Below are positions 22,015 to 30,539 of a stretch of 64,000 bases of DNA, piece by piece. Location: NCBI GenBank assembly GCA_964513515.1, contig CAZEMP010000001.1, forward strand, positions 62,001-126,000, given 5' to 3'. The position numbers and the translations under genes were made by a program. The notes beneath the pieces are model-generated. The model was given only the letters and a program-made list of their open reading frames with translations. It was not told the origin of the DNA and did no database searches. Within the stretch, counting starts at the first letter, position 1; each line of letters begins with the position of its first letter. This DNA comes from Bog-1340 sp964513515 (GTDB lineage Bacteria > Patescibacteriota > Minisyncoccia > Phycocordibacterales > GWA1-40-21).

Positions 22015-22095
22015 TCATGCTCTCTGCAGAGCATCAAGATCTTTGTTATTTGGGCCCTTGGCGGAGCCCATAACGCGGATCAGAACATTCCTCAC
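22015..22095 (-). CDS. Candidate micro-protein, 26 residues, coupled to the frame at 22175
   Basis: A GTG frame reading MRNVLIRVMGSAKGPNNKDL and ending DALQRA. Its GTG overlaps the preceding stop by four bases (GTGA), the signature of translational coupling. The ending PNNKDLDALQRA resembles PLNKDQMEAIKATK of the frame at 22416. The same frame is open further upstream without a usable start. Confidence 0.35.
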   Translation of the reverse strand: MRNVLIRVMGSAKGPNNKDLDALQRA

Positions 22096-22175
22096 CGTTG
22101 GCCAGACGATACAGGTGTGGTTAGTACCCGTATTTGATGCATTTCGCAGACCACCTGAGGTATTACCTCAAGCAA
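22092..22175 (-). CDS. Candidate micro-protein, 27 residues
   Basis: A TTG frame beginning MLEVIPQVVCEMHQIRVL. GGGAGG stands seven bases before the TTG, an optimal distance. The stop overlaps the start of the next frame (GTGA). No domain. Part of the transcript from 22764. Confidence 0.35.
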   Translation of the reverse strand: MLEVIPQVVCEMHQIRVLTTPVSSGQR

Positions 22176-22205
22176 TCTAGATCCTCCCGGACCCCTATGG
22201 ATCAG

Positions 22206-22262
22206 TTATCCATAGACTTGTGACAAGAAAGAAATCGTAGAAATGAGAGCCCTTGCGGACAA
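22206..22262 (-). CDS. Candidate micro-peptide, 18 residues
   Basis: A TTG frame reading MSARALISTISFLSQVYG. The initiation region AGGGAAGAGTTGTC closely repeats that of the frame at 22416 (AGGGAAAAGAGTTGTC), suggesting duplication of a translation start. Too short for functional inference. Confidence 0.22.
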   Translation of the reverse strand: MSARALISTISFLSQVYG

Positions 22263-22287
22263 CTCTTCCCTAGACTTCTCAAGACTT

Positions 22288-22416
22288 CTAGACATTGCAT
22301 ATTTTGGTTGCCTTTATGGCTTCCATTTGGTCCTTGTTTAAGGGATCAATGTGAATTGTCACTACCTTAGCCTGGAGGCATGGGGTAATAACTTTCCACA
22401 ATATGTTCTGTGACAA
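22288..22416 (-). CDS. Candidate micro-protein, 42 residues
   Basis: A TTG frame beginning MSQNILWKVITPCLQ and ending DPLNKDQMEAIKATKICNV. AAAGGG lies seven bases upstream of the TTG. The C-terminal helix resembles the QEIEAF helix that ends the family at 66, 787 and 1372, and the DLDALQRA end of the frame at 22095. It is in the same frame as the protein at 22614, separated by one TAA, so an ancestral longer gene is possible. Confidence 0.42.
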   Translation of the reverse strand: MSQNILWKVITPCLQAKVVTIHIDPLNKDQMEAIKATKICNV

Positions 22417-22440
22417 CTCTTTTCCCTTTCGAGTTAAGAG

Positions 22441-22614
22441 TTATGGATTTGATCTGTTTAGGATCTTTTCCACATCACCTACTGTCGTTACTCTTACTCG
22501 CGTAAGTTCACGGGAAGTAGGTTGATTAGCTAGAAGTCGCTGCATCTTGTGTGACTGCCGTTCGAGCGGGTTCGAGGCCCACTTATATTTCCCTGATGGT
22601 TTCGAGGCCATCAT
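22441..22614 (-). CDS. Small cassette protein, 57 residues
   Basis: Not recognised. Begins MMASKPSGKYKWASNP, very basic, and ends VTTVGDVEKILNRSNP. It is the first frame of the unit driven from 22764, with a 115-base leader. A TTCTCG/CGAGAA hairpin sits immediately before the start and could mask initiation. The ATGs at 22614 and 22611 are equally possible. Codon use is GC-richer than the core. Confidence 0.55.
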   Translation of the reverse strand: MMASKPSGKYKWASNPLERQSHKMQRLLANQPTSRELTRVRVTTVGDVEKILNRSNP

Positions 22615-22736
22615 TTCTCGTCTGTCTGCGAGAAGGAACAACAGTTTGCGTGCGCAAAATCTTTTTGCTACGCTGTGCCAACTAAATTTGTGAAAGAACT
22701 GATTTACGTTACAACTAAAACTTGAACGTGCTATGT

Positions 22737-22764
22737 ATACTATCGAAATTAAAAAATCTGTCAA
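22737..22764 (-). promoter_or_regulatory. Promoter of the micro-ORF unit
   Basis: On the minus strand TTGACA (22759-22764), a 16-base spacer, TAGTAT (22737-22742). Confidence 0.8.
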
Positions 22765-22844
22765 ATAATATAACTGTGGATAACTTTTTTCACCAAAATA
22801 TCTTTATATTATAAGGATATTTTGGTAGAAAATTATTATTTTGT

Positions 22845-23540
22845 GTGGATTATCAAAAATACATTTTTAATAAATTTAATTTAACTTTACATTTATTTCT
22901 AATACTTATATCATTAATGTATATGAATAAAGAAAAGACGCACAAAAATATTTTAATGATAATAAAGTGTCTTCAAATGCTTTATAAACCATTCCCTGCA
23001 GTCATCGTTGCGTGTCTTTTTTGGTATTTTATTTTTTTTAAGAATCAAATTTTTCTAAATCTTCCTATTGAAATAATAAACACTTGGATTTCTATGTTTG
23101 GTCTTTTGTATGGTCTTTTAGCTGCAGTAGTTTTGTCTACAGTATGGAATGAATACAAAACAATGCGTACAGCTGTAAAAAAATATGACTTTGAAACATT
23201 CATTGATCTTCGTGATGAGGAAATATCTCCACTAGTGCATACCTTAATGTTTGTGCTTTCAGGAATGATACTTCTTGCGTTTATGTGTCAAAAATTTAAT
23301 GGCCTTTATAGTGGTTTTCTATTAATTGGTACTACAACATATATTTTTACCCTTCTATTTCTTGTTATATACGAGATAGATGATCCGTGCACTGGTACAT
23401 GGTATATCAAGAACATTCCAAAGGAATGGCTTATGATTGATCCTAAAAAATATCGTGAGGAGATGAGACATAAAAAGGGCCGTGAAGAATTTAAAGCTGT
23501 CCTTAAATATGGAAGAAGAAAAGGAGATCTTAATCTTTAA
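22845..23540 (+). CDS. Membrane protein with paired helical hairpins
   Basis: Up to 231 residues; internal ATGs at 22917 and 22923 are likelier starts than the GTG at 22845, because the first 24 residues are weakly supported. Four membrane helices (about 45-65, 77-100, 128-150, 155-178) enclose a soluble segment (TVWNEYKTMRTAVKKYDFE). The C-terminus is soluble and basic. The layout and the EIDDPCTGTW motif after the last helix recall DUF4239/bestrophin-like proteins (D(R/D)PxxGxW); this is a weak guess. Confidence 0.72.
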   Translation: MDYQKYIFNKFNLTLHLFLILISLMYMNKEKTHKNILMIIKCLQMLYKPFPAVIVACLFWYFIFFKNQIFLNLPIEIINTWISMFGLLYGLLAAVVLSTVWNEYKTMRTAVKKYDFETFIDLRDEEISPLVHTLMFVLSGMILLAFMCQKFNGLYSGFLLIGTTTYIFTLLFLVIYEIDDPCTGTWYIKNIPKEWLMIDPKKYREEMRHKKGREEFKAVLKYGRRKGDLNL

Positions 23541-23574
23541 TATTATTTGAAAAAAGTGTGATAGAATAATTCTT

Positions 23575-24192
23575 ATGAAATATGATAAGGTTGCAAATAT
23601 AAGTTCTATTAATAAAGCTAAAGGGGCACTTGAAAAGAGAGGTTTTGAAGTTTTTGTATTAAAAAATAAGACTGAAGCATTATTAAAAATAAAGGATATT
23701 ATTCCTAAAGGAGCTAGTGTAAACAATGGCTCATCTACCACTTTGACCGAAATAGGTTTTATTGATTATTTAAAATCAAATAAACATAGTTGGAATAATT
23801 TACACGCATTAGTTGTTGAGGAGAAGGATTCAAACAAACAAGCAGAACTTCGCAAACACGCAATGTTTGCAGATTATTACTTAGGTAGTGTTCATTCACT
23901 AGCAGAAACAGGAGAAATCGTCATAGCTTCAGCTTCTGGTAGTCAGCTTGTTCCTATAGTTTATGGTTCTAGGAACTTAATTTTTGTTGTAGGTGCACAG
24001 AAAATCACCAAATCATATGAAGATGCTATGAATAGATTAAGAAATCATGTGGTGGCACTTGAAGATATCAGAATGAAAAATGTAGGTATGGGGGGAACCA
24101 CCCTTTCTAAAATATTAACCATAGAAAATGAACCGGTATTTATGGGAAGAAGTGTTAAAATTATAATTGTTCAAGAAAAACTCGGTTTTTAA
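23575..24192 (+). CDS. LUD-domain protein (LutC/YkgG-like)
   Basis: 205 residues forming one LUD domain: KGALEKRGFEVFVLKNKTEA, IPKGASVNNGSSTTLTEIGF, the ADYYLGSVHSLAETGEIV signature, then SGSQLVPIVYGSRNLIFVVG. LUD proteins act in lactate oxidation with LutA and LutB, which are not nearby; the stand-alone type is common and functionally undefined. 34 bases after the membrane gene and 24 bases before ahpC. Confidence 0.88.
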   Translation: MKYDKVANISSINKAKGALEKRGFEVFVLKNKTEALLKIKDIIPKGASVNNGSSTTLTEIGFIDYLKSNKHSWNNLHALVVEEKDSNKQAELRKHAMFADYYLGSVHSLAETGEIVIASASGSQLVPIVYGSRNLIFVVGAQKITKSYEDAMNRLRNHVVALEDIRMKNVGMGGTTLSKILTIENEPVFMGRSVKIIIVQEKLGF

Positions 24193-24216
24193 TTTATTAA
24201 TTTAATAATAAGAAGT

Positions 24217-24780
24217 ATGTTAAATATAAATTCCATAGTTCCAAATTTTGAGGCAGAAATATATCAGAATAATAAAATTAAAAAAGTAAAGCTTTCAGAT
24301 TATAAAGGCAAGTGGGTAGTTTTGGTATTCTATCCTGCAAATTTTACTTTTGTCTGTCCTACAGAGCTTGAGGATGCACAAAGATACTATAAGGAAGTGA
24401 AAAAACTTGGTGGAGAAATAATTTCTGTGAGTACAGATACAGCTTTTGCTCATAAATCATGGCATGATACTTCCCCAGCTATTAGTAAAATTGAGTATCC
24501 GATGATGGCAGATCCAACCGGTAAACTTTGTAAACTTTTTGGAACATATATTGAAGAAGAAGGGCTATCACTAAGAGGGACATTTATTATAGATCCAGAT
24601 GGTATTCTAAAAACAATTGAAATTCATAACAATGACATTGGTAGAAGTGCAAAAGAGATGGTTAGAAAAATTAAGGCCGCTAAGTTTGTAAAGGAAAATA
24701 AAGGTAAAGTGTGTCCAGCTAGCTGGGAACCTGGTGATGATACTTTGACTCCAGGAGTTAATCTTGTTGGTAAAATTTAA
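24217..24780 (+). CDS. ahpC: Typical 2-Cys peroxiredoxin (AhpC type)
   Basis: Thiol peroxidase for H2O2 and organic peroxides. 187 residues with the peroxidatic cysteine in ANFTFVCPTELEDA, the resolving cysteine in GKVCPASWEPG near the C-terminus, and the SVSTDTAFAHKSWHD and MMADPTGKLCKLFG segments. No AhpF reductase is nearby, so reduction must come from another thiol system. Belongs with msrA and msrB functionally. Confidence 0.96.
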   Translation: MLNINSIVPNFEAEIYQNNKIKKVKLSDYKGKWVVLVFYPANFTFVCPTELEDAQRYYKEVKKLGGEIISVSTDTAFAHKSWHDTSPAISKIEYPMMADPTGKLCKLFGTYIEEEGLSLRGTFIIDPDGILKTIEIHNNDIGRSAKEMVRKIKAAKFVKENKGKVCPASWEPGDDTLTPGVNLVGKI

Positions 24781-24789
24781 CAAGAATTA

Positions 24790-25263
24790 CTATCGTATAA
24801 TGTCAATTTCTTCTAACCATTCCTCCCGGTATTCCTCTATCTTAATATTTAGACTCTTAGTAATATTCCTTTCCCATGTCGCTCCACGAGAACTCTGCCA
24901 ATCTGGTAAAAAAAGCGCTCGACTTATATAGCCCGATTCAAAAATCTTTCTGTAAAATACGTCTAGAATTGGTAAACAGTACCCATCTGTTTTTGGATAT
25001 TTAATCATAAGTCTACTTATTGCACTCTCAAAAGGAATCAGATCAAAAACTTGTAAGCCGTTTTTATTTGCTGTTTCTATCGCTCTTTTAATACGTTCAA
25101 GGTTTTTCTCAAGACTACCAAGCCCTCCTGTTGATATTGGTCCACAAATTTCAACAATTGGTTCACCGGATTCATTCATCTTTTTCAAAACATCTAAAGC
25201 TACAATAGAAAGTTCCTCAAAAGTTTGAGCAGAATCAATCTTACTTTTGTCAACCTTAACCAT
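24790..25263 (-). CDS. Nucleoside 2-deoxyribosyltransferase-like/DUF4406-type protein
   Basis: 157 residues. EICGPISTGGLGSLEKNLER followed by IKRAIETANKNGLQVFD resembles the GPI...G..N...I..A...A...G..V nucleotide-binding start of the nucleoside 2-deoxyribosyltransferase/DUF4406 superfamily. RALFLPDWQSSRGATWER fits the later D-W..S.GA..E active-site motif. The acid and aromatic residues are present, so an enzyme acting on nucleotides or sugars is likely; the substrate is unknown. Confidence 0.65.
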   Translation of the reverse strand: MVKVDKSKIDSAQTFEELSIVALDVLKKMNESGEPIVEICGPISTGGLGSLEKNLERIKRAIETANKNGLQVFDLIPFESAISRLMIKYPKTDGYCLPILDVFYRKIFESGYISRALFLPDWQSSRGATWERNITKSLNIKIEEYREEWLEEIDIIR

Positions 25264-25278
25264 GTATTTAAATTAGTT

Positions 25279-26298
25279 TTATCTTTTCAAAACTAAAACC
25301 TTATACATATCCATCGCAGAAATAAATAACGAGAGAAGGGTTGGTCCAAATATAAAACCGAGAGGTCCAAAAAACGCTATACCACCAAGAATAGAAAACA
25401 AAATAAATGGTGCTGGGACATCTAAACCCTTACCAAAAAAATATGCTGAAAGTGTATTATCTATGAAAACAAAGATTGCCAATCCAAATATAATCATTCC
25501 TAAAGCAAAATAAATATTACTATAAAGCAATAGATATATGGTCGCTGGAATTATGGCAAAAGGGGTACCGAGGCCTGGTGTCATTCCTATAATTCCTCCA
25601 ATACTTCCCCACAATAACGCATTTGGAATACCAAAGAAATAAAAAGCTGTAGCTATAAGCAAAAAACGAATCAGACCGACAAAAAGTGTTCCTCTAATAA
25701 CAGAAGTGATTGCTCTATATACTGAATTGATTATTTGTTTATTTTGACCTTTTTCAAAAGGGCTTAGTGAGAAAAAAGTATCAAGTATCTTTTCTCCATC
25801 TTTCAAAAAGAAAAACAGAGTAAAAAGTAAGAAGAATATTTGAAAGAAAATATAGGTAGTCTGTGAAAGAATTGATACTAAATTATTGGAAGCAAATATC
25901 TTTGCTTTATTAATAAAATCAAAAATATTAAAGTAAAAACTAGGAAAAATATTTTGTCCTAAATTATTTATATTTTGCTGTAGCGCTTGTATATATTGAC
26001 CTTGACCAGCTTGATTTAATGATAGAAAGTTTTGAGCTTGTCCAAGTATTTGCAATCCGAAGAAAAAGATTGGAATAATCAAAAATACCAATGCTACGAT
26101 AACTAAAAAAATAGCGACTACATTTCTACCGCCATGAAAAAAATCAATGAGACTTTCGTATAATGGATGAAACAGAACAGACAAAACAGCAGCCAAAATA
26201 ATGATGTATAAAAAGGGTCTAAAAACAAAAAAAGTGAGTGTGGATAATATAATAAATAATGCAGAGAAAAGTATAATTTCTAATCTTTTGTTTTCCAT
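25279..26298 (-). CDS. AI-2E/PerM family permease
   Basis: 339 residues, seven to eight membrane helices. The N-terminal helix pair (FVFRPFLYIIILAAVLSVLF) precedes a long amphipathic insertion (about 90-140) and the characteristic PFEKGQNKQIINSVYRAITS and GIPNALLWGSIGGIIGMTPG segments. Family members export AI-2, antiport sodium or act as general permeases; no specific substrate can be assigned. Sixteen bases upstream of the NDT-like gene on the same strand. Confidence 0.9.
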   Translation of the reverse strand: MENKRLEIILFSALFIILSTLTFFVFRPFLYIIILAAVLSVLFHPLYESLIDFFHGGRNVVAIFLVIVALVFLIIPIFFFGLQILGQAQNFLSLNQAGQGQYIQALQQNINNLGQNIFPSFYFNIFDFINKAKIFASNNLVSILSQTTYIFFQIFFLLFTLFFFLKDGEKILDTFFSLSPFEKGQNKQIINSVYRAITSVIRGTLFVGLIRFLLIATAFYFFGIPNALLWGSIGGIIGMTPGLGTPFAIIPATIYLLLYSNIYFALGMIIFGLAIFVFIDNTLSAYFFGKGLDVPAPFILFSILGGIAFFGPLGFIFGPTLLSLFISAMDMYKVLVLKR

Positions 26299-26405
26299 AC
26301 TATAATTCTAACACACTATTAATATTATTCTATTGTTAATACTCCAACACTTTACATTTGGCAGAATATTTGATATAAATATGAACACATAAATGCGCTT
26401 CGGCG

Positions 26406-26438
26406 CCTTTTAAATTTAAAGCGTGTCGCGCTAAAAGG
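26406..26438 (+). promoter_or_regulatory. Possible masking stem in the typA leader
   Basis: CCTTTTA (26406-26412) can pair with TAAAAGG (26432-26438), which contains the only ribosome-binding-like AAGGA before typA. A GC-rich stretch (GCGTGTCGCGC) lies in the loop. Cold or structural control of TypA translation is a guess. Confidence 0.3.
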
Positions 26439-26451
26439 ACGGTTGCACGAC

Positions 26452-28248
26452 ATGATTTCGCAAAATCAAATGGATATCAGAAATATAGCAATCATAGCCC
26501 ACGTAGACCACGGAAAAACGACTCTCACTGACGCAATTTTAAAGCAAACGGGAATGGTGGAAGAGGGTGTAAGCATGGACAGCAACAAACTCGAACAAGA
26601 GAGAGGTATTACTATTTATGCAAAAAATACTTCTATCTTTTATAAAGATACAAAAATAAATATTGTAGACACTCCCGGACACGCAGACTTTGGTTCTGAA
26701 GTAGAAAGAGTTCTAAGATCTATTGATACCGTACTTCTTGTGGTAGATGCACAAGAAGGTCCTATGCCACAAACAAGATTTGTGCTGAAGAAATCTCTAG
26801 AGCTTGGACTTAAGCCCATCGTAGTTATAAATAAAATAGATAAGCCAGCAGCAAGACCTGATGAAGCTCATGAGGAAGTTTTGGAGTTGTTTATGGAACT
26901 TGGAGCAAATGACGATCAACTCAACTTCCCTGTTATTTATGCAATTGGCAGAAAAGGAGTCGCCATGAAAAGTATAAAAGATGAGCAAAAAGATCTTTCT
27001 CCCCTTTTAGATATGATCTTAGAAAAAGTTCCACCTGCAAAGAAAGATGTGAACGCACCACTTGAAGCGCAAATTTTTAATCTTTCATATGACAACTTTT
27101 TAGGAAGACTTGCTGTTGTAAGAATTTATAACGGAAAAGTAAAAGATGGGCAAAATATCTTTATTAAAAAACCAGACGGAACTGTTCGAAACACAAGAAT
27201 AACAAAACTCTATACTTTCAAAGGAACACAAAAAGATGCTGTCTCCGAAGCTTTAGCTGGTGATATTGCTATGATAGCCGGTATATCAGACGCATACATA
27301 GGAGAGACTATTTGTGAAAATACAGAGCAAAACCCACTTCCAGCTATCAACATAGATGAGCCGACTATTTCTATGAATTTCTTGGTAAATGATTCTCCTT
27401 TTGCCGGACGTGAAGGTAAATTTGTCACGGGAAGACAAATAAGAGAAAGACTTGAAAAAGAGCTTGAAATAAATGTGGGTCTAAAAGTCAATTTTGATAC
27501 TAATCCTTTTACTGTTTATGGAAGAGGTGAACTTCATATTGCAATTCTTATTGAAAATATGAGAAGAGAAGGTTTTGAACTTCAGGTTTCTCAACCTCAC
27601 GCAATCCAAAAAGAAATCAATGGCGTGCTTTCTGAACCTTATGAAGAAGTCACTATAGACATACCTTCAGAATTCCAAGGAATTGTGATCGAAAAGCTCG
27701 GTAAAAGAAAAGGAATAATGAAAGATATGAAAGTGAAAGACAATCAACTTAGAATGTTATTTGAAATTCCAACAAGAGGACTTTTGGGATATAGAGGATC
27801 TTTCGTGGTTGATACAAAGGGTTTGGGAATACTTGCTTCAAGATTTATAGATTTTAGACCATATGCGGGAGAAATACAGAAACAAGAATACGGTTCTATG
27901 ACTTCTATGATAACAGGAAAAACAATGGCTTTTTCACTTTGGAACTTGCAAGAGAGAGGTGTTTTATATATTGATCCTGCGATAGAAATATATGAGGGAA
28001 TGGTTGTTGGCCATGTTTCAAGCGGTGAAGATCTTGAGGTAAATCCAACAAAAAATAAAGCTCTTACAAATATGAGAACTTCTGGAAATGATGAGGCTCT
28101 TTATCTTGTACCACCAATGAGACTTGATATAGAAAAAGGTTTAGAAATTATGCAAGATGATGAGTATTTGGAAATCACTCCTAAAAGCGTAAGACTTAGA
28201 AAAAAACTTTTAACTAATAACGATAGGCAGAAAGCGAAAAGAAAATAA
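26452..28248 (+). CDS. typA: Ribosome-associated translational GTPase BipA/TypA
   Basis: About 598 residues. G1 AHVDHGKTT, G2 RGITI (switch I), G3 DTPGHADFG, G4 NKIDKP and the G5 region, then EF-G-like domains II, III and V and the BipA-specific C-terminal domain (RGLLGYRGSF, MTGKTMAFSLWNLQERG). TypA assists 50S assembly and stress growth. Starts possible at TTG 26443, ATG 26452 or ATG 26470; the last gives MDIRNIAIIAHVDHGKTT, closest to known homologues. Confidence 0.97.
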   Translation: MISQNQMDIRNIAIIAHVDHGKTTLTDAILKQTGMVEEGVSMDSNKLEQERGITIYAKNTSIFYKDTKINIVDTPGHADFGSEVERVLRSIDTVLLVVDAQEGPMPQTRFVLKKSLELGLKPIVVINKIDKPAARPDEAHEEVLELFMELGANDDQLNFPVIYAIGRKGVAMKSIKDEQKDLSPLLDMILEKVPPAKKDVNAPLEAQIFNLSYDNFLGRLAVVRIYNGKVKDGQNIFIKKPDGTVRNTRITKLYTFKGTQKDAVSEALAGDIAMIAGISDAYIGETICENTEQNPLPAINIDEPTISMNFLVNDSPFAGREGKFVTGRQIRERLEKELEINVGLKVNFDTNPFTVYGRGELHIAILIENMRREGFELQVSQPHAIQKEINGVLSEPYEEVTIDIPSEFQGIVIEKLGKRKGIMKDMKVKDNQLRMLFEIPTRGLLGYRGSFVVDTKGLGILASRFIDFRPYAGEIQKQEYGSMTSMITGKTMAFSLWNLQERGVLYIDPAIEIYEGMVVGHVSSGEDLEVNPTKNKALTNMRTSGNDEALYLVPPMRLDIEKGLEIMQDDEYLEITPKSVRLRKKLLTNNDRQKAKRK

Positions 28249-28283
28249 TAAAAATAAACTGAGATTGAATCTCTGGATAATGT

Positions 28284-29153
28284 TTATATCTTAAAGTCTC
28301 CAACCTTCATCCTTTTTATATTTAAAGCTAAAGCTGGAATACCAACTTTTTCTCCGATAGCATTGGCCAAACTTCTCATGTAGGTACCGCTTGTACAATT
28401 TACCCTGATTGAGATAATAGCAAATGCAGAGTTGGTTGCGTCACATATAATTTTCTGCTGAAAATTTATGCCGACCCCGACTCCTTCACCTTCGTTCAGT
28501 CCGTCTTTGAAAAGCTCCACGTATTCGCTTTTCAACGCTTCGCTCGCAAAGACATTATTCCATTTTTCTAATATTTCTTCTTGGCGGAAATCTCCTTTTA
28601 CTAGATTAATAGATTCTTTTATATATTTATGTAAGTCTTCTTTTGATATTGTTCTTTCCTCCAAAAGTTCAATGTTTTTTATTTCTACTTCTTTTGATTC
28701 AATTTGATCACTGTCCAATTCCTCACTTCTAGCAGAATTCCAATATTTTGATGAGTATGCTGGATATTTTTGAGAATATCGACCTATAAAAGAATTTAAC
28801 AATTCCTTTATAGTGTCGTTCCCGCGAAAGCGGGAATCTAGATTTAGTAAATCCGTCTGGATTCCCGCCTTCGCGGGAATGACAAGACCCAAAACATCGT
28901 AGGTATCTGTATTAAAACCAAAAAGTACATCTACTTCATATTCTTTATCTAAACCTAAATATTTTTCCTTATTTTTACATTCCTCTCCTACCAAAACTAA
29001 AAGTAAGCCTTCTGCGAGAGGATCGAGCCTTCCTGCATATGTCATCTTTTCATTTTTATATTCTTTATTATCTGTTTTAAATCTTTCCAAACATTCAAGT
29101 GGTGTTTCTCCCCTCTTTTTGTAAAGACTCAATATTCCTTGTTTTGGCTTCAT
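28284..29153 (-). CDS. truB: tRNA pseudouridine-55 synthase with an inserted repeat peptide
   Basis: Makes pseudouridine 55 in the T-loop. Motifs are KMTYAGRLDPLAEGLLLVLV (catalytic Asp), the KEYEVDVLFGFNTDTYD strand and CTSGTYMRSLANAIGE. After TYDVLGL the protein reads VIPAKAGIQ, then DSRFRGND, a peptide produced by translation of a dispersed palindromic DNA repeat (28813-28882). The insertion keeps the frame and lies in a loop between core strands. The frame opens at 29174; I start at the ATG at 29153 (MKPKQGILSLYK), which matches homologues and follows a -10-like box. Confidence 0.93.
   Translation of the reverse strand: MKPKQGILSLYKKRGETPLECLERFKTDNKEYKNEKMTYAGRLDPLAEGLLLVLVGEECKNKEKYLGLDKEYEVDVLFGFNTDTYDVLGLVIPAKAGIQTDLLNLDSRFRGNDTIKELLNSFIGRYSQKYPAYSSKYWNSARSEELDSDQIESKEVEIKNIELLEERTISKEDLHKYIKESINLVKGDFRQEEILEKWNNVFASEALKSEYVELFKDGLNEGEGVGVGINFQQKIICDATNSAFAIISIRVNCTSGTYMRSLANAIGEKVGIPALALNIKRMKVGDFKI
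28813..28882. repeat. Dispersed palindromic repeat inside truB
   Basis: GTGTCGTTCCCGCGAAAGC and the opposite end GCGGGAATGACA are inverted repeats of each other: the inner stems CCCGCGAAAGCGGG and CCCGCCTTCGCGGG flank a central TCTAGATTTAG spacer. This is the widespread repeat whose translation gives the PAKAGIQ...DSRFRGND peptide. It is in frame with no stop. Confidence 0.85.
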
Positions 29154-29193
29154 AATTTGATAGAATACTACCATAATTCATCTTTAAACAAAC

Positions 29194-30534
29194 ATGTTCA
29201 ACTTTTTCAAAAAAAAACAGAAGGCGCAAGAAATAAAATCTCAAAAGTTAAGTACGGAATCATACAAAGGTGTACGTGATTTTTATCCAGAAGATATGGC
29301 GGTGCAAAACTACATATTTGATGTAATGAGAAAAACCGTTGAAAGTTTTGGATATGGAGAGTATGGGGCTTCAGTTTTGGAGTATTCCGATCTATACAAA
29401 GCAAAGTCTGGAGATGAAATAGTGAATAGCCAAACCTACACTTTCATTGATCGTGGTGATAGAGAGGTTTCCTTGAGGCCTGAAATGACACCAACAGTAG
29501 CCAGAATGATAGCCGCGAGATTGAAAGAGTTCTCCTTCCCACTTCGCTGGTATTCAATTCCAAATCTTTTTAGATATGAAAAGCCACAAAGAGGGAGAAC
29601 TCGTGAACACTGGCAGCTCAATGTTGATATTTTCGGAGTAAAAAATGTAAACGCAGATGTAGAGGTTATTTCGATTGCCTCAGCAATATTGAGAAAATTT
29701 GGTTTGAAAGATTCTGACTTTGAAATAAGAATAAATAATAGAAAAATAGTAAATTATATTTTGAATGATTTATTTAAACTTGAAAAAGAAACTGCACATG
29801 CTGTTGCCAAACTCATAGATAGAAAAGAAAAAATGAGCGTTGAAGAATTTAAAGGTGCAGTACAAGAAATTGTACCAGAGAGAAGTTCAGAACTTTTAGA
29901 GCTTTTAAATAGTAAGAATTTTCTAGAATTTATTTCGAAGCTCCCTAAAAATGAAAAATTAAATGAAGGCTTGATGGAAATTAAGGAAGTAATGGAAAAA
30001 CTTGAAAAATTAGGGATTACTAATGTTGTTTTTTCTCAAAATCTTATGAGGGGTTTTGACTACTATACAGGTATTGTTTTTGAGTTTTTTGATAAAAATC
30101 CAAAAAACAGCAGGTCAATTTTTGGTGGTGGAAGATATGATGAACTATTGTCAATTTTTGGTAAAGATATAGTTCCTGCGGTTGGTTTTGGAGCTGGAGA
30201 TGTAATAATCAGAGATTTACTTGAAACCTACGGCTTACTTCCAACACTTAGACCAACATCACAGCTTCATATATGTGTAATAGACGAAAGATCTATAAGC
30301 TATGCACAGGATTTGGCACAAAAAATACGTGAAGATAATATTAAAGTCACTGTAGATTATTCTGGCAAAAAAATTGGTGATCAATTTAAATATGCAGATA
30401 AAAATAAAATTCCATATGTTCTTGTAATTGGAGAGGACGAAGTAACAACAGGCAAACTAAAAATAAAAGAACTGGCTAGTGGTATTGAAACTGAAACCAC
30501 TGAAGATAAAATTGCTGGTGTGATTAACAGATAA
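29194..30534 (+). CDS. hisS: Histidyl-tRNA synthetase
   Basis: 446 residues, class II. Motif 1 KGVRDFYPEDMAVQNYIFD, motif 2 LRPEMTPTVARM with RWYSIPNLFRYEKPQRGRTR, the histidine-specific RGFDYYTGIVFE and GGGRYDELL, and motif 3 GFGAGDVIIRD (AVGFGAG). The anticodon-binding domain has the family fold (ICVIDERSISYAQDLAQKIR). A basic N-terminal extension (FNFFKKKQKAQEIKSQ) is unusual but short. Starts about 40 bases from the divergent truB and is followed by the exonuclease gene after five bases. Confidence 0.96.
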   Translation: MFNFFKKKQKAQEIKSQKLSTESYKGVRDFYPEDMAVQNYIFDVMRKTVESFGYGEYGASVLEYSDLYKAKSGDEIVNSQTYTFIDRGDREVSLRPEMTPTVARMIAARLKEFSFPLRWYSIPNLFRYEKPQRGRTREHWQLNVDIFGVKNVNADVEVISIASAILRKFGLKDSDFEIRINNRKIVNYILNDLFKLEKETAHAVAKLIDRKEKMSVEEFKGAVQEIVPERSSELLELLNSKNFLEFISKLPKNEKLNEGLMEIKEVMEKLEKLGITNVVFSQNLMRGFDYYTGIVFEFFDKNPKNSRSIFGGGRYDELLSIFGKDIVPAVGFGAGDVIIRDLLETYGLLPTLRPTSQLHICVIDERSISYAQDLAQKIREDNIKVTVDYSGKKIGDQFKYADKNKIPYVLVIGEDEVTTGKLKIKELASGIETETTEDKIAGVINR

Positions 30535-30539
30535 CATAA

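Noticed and set aside
21995..22180. Plus-strand frame over the micro-ORF unit
   Set aside because: Promoter, terminator and ribosome sites all lie on the minus strand.
21932..22764. tmRNA or RNase P RNA as an explanation of the long GC-rich minus-strand unit
   Set aside because: No tRNA-like ends, tag-peptide frame or P4 signature sequence was found.
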